From assembly GCF_025717005.1 (NCBI RefSeq), contig NZ_JAOVZU010000004.1, positions 326,654 through 390,653 on the forward strand: a stretch of DNA of 64,000 nt, read 5' to 3'. The first letter of the stretch is position 1. Every line of letters starts with the position of its first letter. This document shows positions 61,812-64,000 of the stretch, piece after piece. The translations under genes and the position numbers were made by a program. The DNA comes from Actinotalea endophytica. Its GTDB lineage: Bacteria; Actinomycetota; Actinomycetes; Actinomycetales; Cellulomonadaceae. The notes under the pieces were generated by a model, which saw nothing but the letters and a program-made list of their open reading frames with translations, was not told the origin of the DNA and made no database searches.

Positions 61812-62306
61812 CTACTCCTCCACCCGCGCCCGCTCGTACGGCGCCGTCATCACGCCGTCCGGGTCAAGCCGCGTCAGGATCGCCCCGGCGATCGCCGAGA
61901 GCTGGTCCACCTGCTCGTCGGTCAACGCGTCCAGCACCGTCTCGCGCACGTTCTCCACGTGCCCCGGCGCCGCCGCGACCACCGTCGCCCACCCCGCCTC
62001 GGTGAGCACCGCGTTCGTCGCCCGCTTGTCCCCCGGGCAGGGCACCCGCTCCACGAACCCGCGCCCCTCCAACCGGGTCACCACGTGCGACAGCCGGGAC
62101 AGCGTCGCGTTGGCGCGCGCGGCGAGCGTGGTCATCCGCAGCGTGCGCTCGGGCGCCTCGGAGAGCATCGCCATCACGTAGTACTCGAAGTGCGAGAGGT
62201 CGGAGTCGCGCTTCAGCTGCTGCTCGAGCGCGCCGGGCAGCAGCTCGGTCATCGCGATCAGGCGCACCCACGCCTGCAGCTCGCGGTCGCCCAGCCAACG
62301 CGTCAT
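61812..62306 (-). CDS. MarR-family transcriptional regulator
   Basis: 164 aa. MarR winged HTH: HFEYYVMAMLSEAPERTLRMTTLAARANATLSRLSHVVTRLEGRGFVERVPCPGDKRATNAVLT. It is divergent from the reductase/dioxygenase pair. Two direct copies of a 20-bp element in the spacer fit its operators. ATG 62306 preferred, GTG 62315 possible. Confidence 0.9.
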   Translation of the reverse strand: MTRWLGDRELQAWVRLIAMTELLPGALEQQLKRDSDLSHFEYYVMAMLSEAPERTLRMTTLAARANATLSRLSHVVTRLEGRGFVERVPCPGDKRATNAVLTEAGWATVVAAAPGHVENVRETVLDALTDEQVDQLSAIAGAILTRLDPDGVMTAPYERARVEE

Positions 62307-62326
62307 GCTGCCCACTCTACCGGAAA

Positions 62327-62380
62327 GGTTGACGCTTCAAGCAAACACGTCTATCGTCGTGGTTGTCGCTTCAACTAAAC
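62327..62380 (+). promoter_or_regulatory. Promoter and MarR operators before the reductase-dioxygenase operon
   Basis: TTGACG (62329-62334), 17-bp spacer, TATCGT (62352-62357). A 20-bp element beginning GGTTG and ending AAAC occurs twice (62327-62346, 62361-62380) with 17 of 20 bases equal; each contains TTG-n-CGCTTCAA, a TTGA/TCAA dyad. Confidence 0.65.
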
Positions 62381-62413
62381 CAGTCGGCGCACCGCCGAGA
62401 AGGAGCATCAGAC

Positions 62414-62983
62414 ATGACGCACGTGAGCATCATCGGGACCGGCAACATGGGTGGCGCGCTGGACGCGGTGCTGACGCGCGGCGGCGTGGCGCACACCCTC
62501 GTCGCCAAGGGCGCGGCCCTGCCTGCCGACACCGACATCGTCGTCCTCGCGGTCCCCTACGGCGCCGTCGCGGACGTGCTCGCCACCTACGGCGACGCGC
62601 TGACCGGCAAGGTCGTCGTGGACCTCACCAACCCGGTGGACTTCGAGACCTTCGACTCCCTGGTCGTCCCGGCCGACTCGTCGGCCGCCGCCGAGATCGC
62701 CGCCGCCCTCCCGGGCGCGAGCGTCCTCAAGGCCTTCAACACCACGTTCGCGGGCGCGCTCGCCGGCGGCACCGTGCTGGAGAACCCGACCACCGTGCTC
62801 GTCGCGGGCGACGACGCCGACGCCAAGGCCCTTCTTGCCGACGCGGTCTCGGCCGGCGGCCTGACCGTGGTCGACGCGGGCAGCCTCAAGCGGGCGCGCG
62901 AGCTCGAGGCGCTCGGCTTCCTGCAGATCACCCTCGCGGCCGCGGAGAAGACCTCCTGGGCCACCGGCTTCCAGCTGGCCTGA
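62414..62983 (+). CDS. NADP/F420-dependent reductase-like Rossmann protein
   Basis: 189 aa. N-terminal nucleotide-binding motif VSIIGTGNMGGAL, then VVLAVPYGAV and VVDLTNPVDFETF, LKAFNTTFA: the pattern of F420-dependent NADP reductase-like proteins (~200 aa). It probably uses NAD(P)H for a small substrate. AAGGAG lies 10 nt before the ATG. Followed after 2 bp by the dioxygenase gene; both are under the divergent MarR protein. Confidence 0.85.
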   Translation: MTHVSIIGTGNMGGALDAVLTRGGVAHTLVAKGAALPADTDIVVLAVPYGAVADVLATYGDALTGKVVVDLTNPVDFETFDSLVVPADSSAAAEIAAALPGASVLKAFNTTFAGALAGGTVLENPTTVLVAGDDADAKALLADAVSAGGLTVVDAGSLKRARELEALGFLQITLAAAEKTSWATGFQLA

Positions 62984-62985
62984 CG

Positions 62986-63840
62986 ATGTCCCACCCGTAC
63001 GCAGACTTCCTGCGGCGGGCGTCCACGATCGACGCAGCGACACCGCGTCGGGCGTGGACGCCCGCGGACGGCCCGCTGCCCGCCCTGTACGTGTCGCACG
63101 GCGCTCCGCCGCTGCTCGAGGACTCCGGCTGGATGGACGACCTGCACGCGTGGGCGCGCCGCCTGCCCGTCCCGCGAGCAGTGCTGATCGTCTCGGCGCA
63201 CTGGGAGTCCGCGCCGCTCGCGCTGTCCACCACCGACGGCCACGCCGACCTGGTCTACGACTTCGGCGGCTTCGACCCGATGTACTACCGCCTGCGGTAC
63301 GACACCCCCGACGCCACCGACCTCGCCGCCCTGGTCCGCACCGTCCTGCCGGACTCCGAGCCGCTGCACGAGCACACCTCGCGCGGCCTGGACCACGGCG
63401 CCTGGGTGCCGCTGCTCGCGATGTTCCCGGACGCGTCCGTCCCGGTGCTCCAGCTCAGCATGCCCACGCACGACCCTGCCCGTCTGCTCGAGCTGGGCAG
63501 CCGGCTGCGCACGCTGCGCGAGCACGGGGTGCTCGTGATCGGCTCGGGGTTCATGACCCACGGCCTGCCGTTCATGAACTGGGCGGACCTGACCGCCGTC
63601 CCGACCTGGTCGGCGGAGTTCGACGCCTGGGCCGCCGAGGCCCTGTCCCGTGGCGACGTCGACGAGCTCTCGGGCTACCGGCACCGCGCCCCGGGCATGC
63701 CGTACGCGCACCCGACGGTCGAGCACTTCACGCCGCTGTTCCTCACGCTCGGCGCAGCGACCGACCCCACCGCCGCCCCCACCACGGCCCTCGACGGCTT
63801 CTGGTGGGGCCTGGCCAGGCGGTCCCTCCAGGTCGCCTGA
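62986..63840 (+). CDS. DODA-type class III extradiol dioxygenase (LigB fold)
   Basis: 284 aa, near the family's usual size. Metal ligands: YVSHGAPP (His near 39), SAHWES (His near 67), LDHGAWVPL (His ~145) and SGFMTHGL; the 4,5-DOPA dioxygenase extradiol family (YgiD) shows these blocks. It would open catechol-like rings with Fe(II)/Zn and O2. Coupled to the reductase gene and controlled by MarR, it looks like a quinone/aromatic-stress unit. Confidence 0.88.
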   Translation: MSHPYADFLRRASTIDAATPRRAWTPADGPLPALYVSHGAPPLLEDSGWMDDLHAWARRLPVPRAVLIVSAHWESAPLALSTTDGHADLVYDFGGFDPMYYRLRYDTPDATDLAALVRTVLPDSEPLHEHTSRGLDHGAWVPLLAMFPDASVPVLQLSMPTHDPARLLELGSRLRTLREHGVLVIGSGFMTHGLPFMNWADLTAVPTWSAEFDAWAAEALSRGDVDELSGYRHRAPGMPYAHPTVEHFTPLFLTLGAATDPTAAPTTALDGFWWGLARRSLQVA

Positions 63841-63944
63841 CCGGCACAGCAGCCGACCGCGCTGCCCCCGGGCGACACCGCCTGACGGCTCGCGCCCGAC
63901 CCCGGCGACAACCACCCCTGAACCCCGCGAGCCGGGGAGCCGCC

Positions 63945-64000
63945 CCTCCGGGGGGGCGGGGGCCCCCCCGCCCGGGGGGGGGGGGGGGGCGGCGGGGGGG
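63945..64000. other. Poly-G/poly-C end, likely contig-end artefact
   Basis: The last ~55 bases are runs of G and C, including 16 consecutive G (63974-63989). It resembles dark-cycle poly-G from two-colour sequencing rather than genome sequence. No gene in 63841-64000. Confidence 0.6.

Overview
The window is very GC-rich, uses GTG/TTG starts often, and carries an initiator tRNA with a C1:U72 mismatch. Together with GH42, GH95 and acetyl-esterase sugar loci, this suggests a high-GC Gram-positive actinobacterium, probably of the Micrococcales/Cellulomonas type (inference, not proven). The last ~50 bases and a tract at 12.85-12.91 kb are poly-G/poly-C and look like sequencing or assembly artefacts.

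Layout. (1) 1-2.3 kb: an Old Yellow Enzyme homologue cut by the window edge, and a glucoside-type PTS EIIBC. (2) 2.7-14.7 kb: an 11-gene minus-strand operon with close homologues of CaiA, CaiB, CaiC and FixA, FixB, FixC, FixX. These are the proteins that activate carnitine/crotonobetaine to CoA thioesters and reduce them with flavin-borne electrons. MFS carriers stand in place of CaiT, and a MaoC-type hydratase stands in place of CaiD. A divergent membrane-spanning LuxR regulator (15-16.4 kb) probably controls it. (3) 16.4-26.5 kb: a glycan-utilisation locus with a ROK regulator, GH42, an AXE1 acetyl-esterase, an ABC sugar importer and GH95; a shared palindrome marks the ROK operator. (4) 26.6-31 kb: a MocR-type regulator divergent from a Tm-1-like/UPF0261 protein, a PEP-hydrolase-like TIM barrel and a DUF1097 membrane protein. 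(5) 31-36 kb: a DHA2 drug exporter with its MarR regulator, a secreted metallophosphoesterase, and a membrane protein of unknown role. (6) 36-43.8 kb: a ribose-type ABC importer, an HSL-type esterase, a LacI regulator and a CocE/NonD hydrolase; two copies of one LacI operator tie them together. (7) 43.9-50.7 kb: a TPR/CHAT protease gene facing an unknown gene, an MmpL remnant, and a RimK-TrkA_C/RimB/AspA group.

(8) 50.9-60.8 kb is the most striking part: a less GC-rich island next to the initiator tRNA. It encodes a PLD-nuclease/SF2-helicase/DUF3427 protein, a SLOG protein, a double TIR-like protein, a ThsB-like TIR protein, an Nmad2 protein, a 5-hydroxymethyl-dU DNA kinase homologue, a thymidylate-synthase homologue with hydroxymethylase-like residues, and a thymidylate-kinase homologue. 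Read together this is a chromosomal thymidine-hypermodification pathway of the kind known from phages, placed beside nucleotide-signal immunity genes; I propose it as a candidate modification-based defence system.

(9) 60.9-63.8 kb: a membrane AlbA_2/Schlafen protein, then a MarR regulator divergent from an NADP-binding reductase and a DODA-type dioxygenase.
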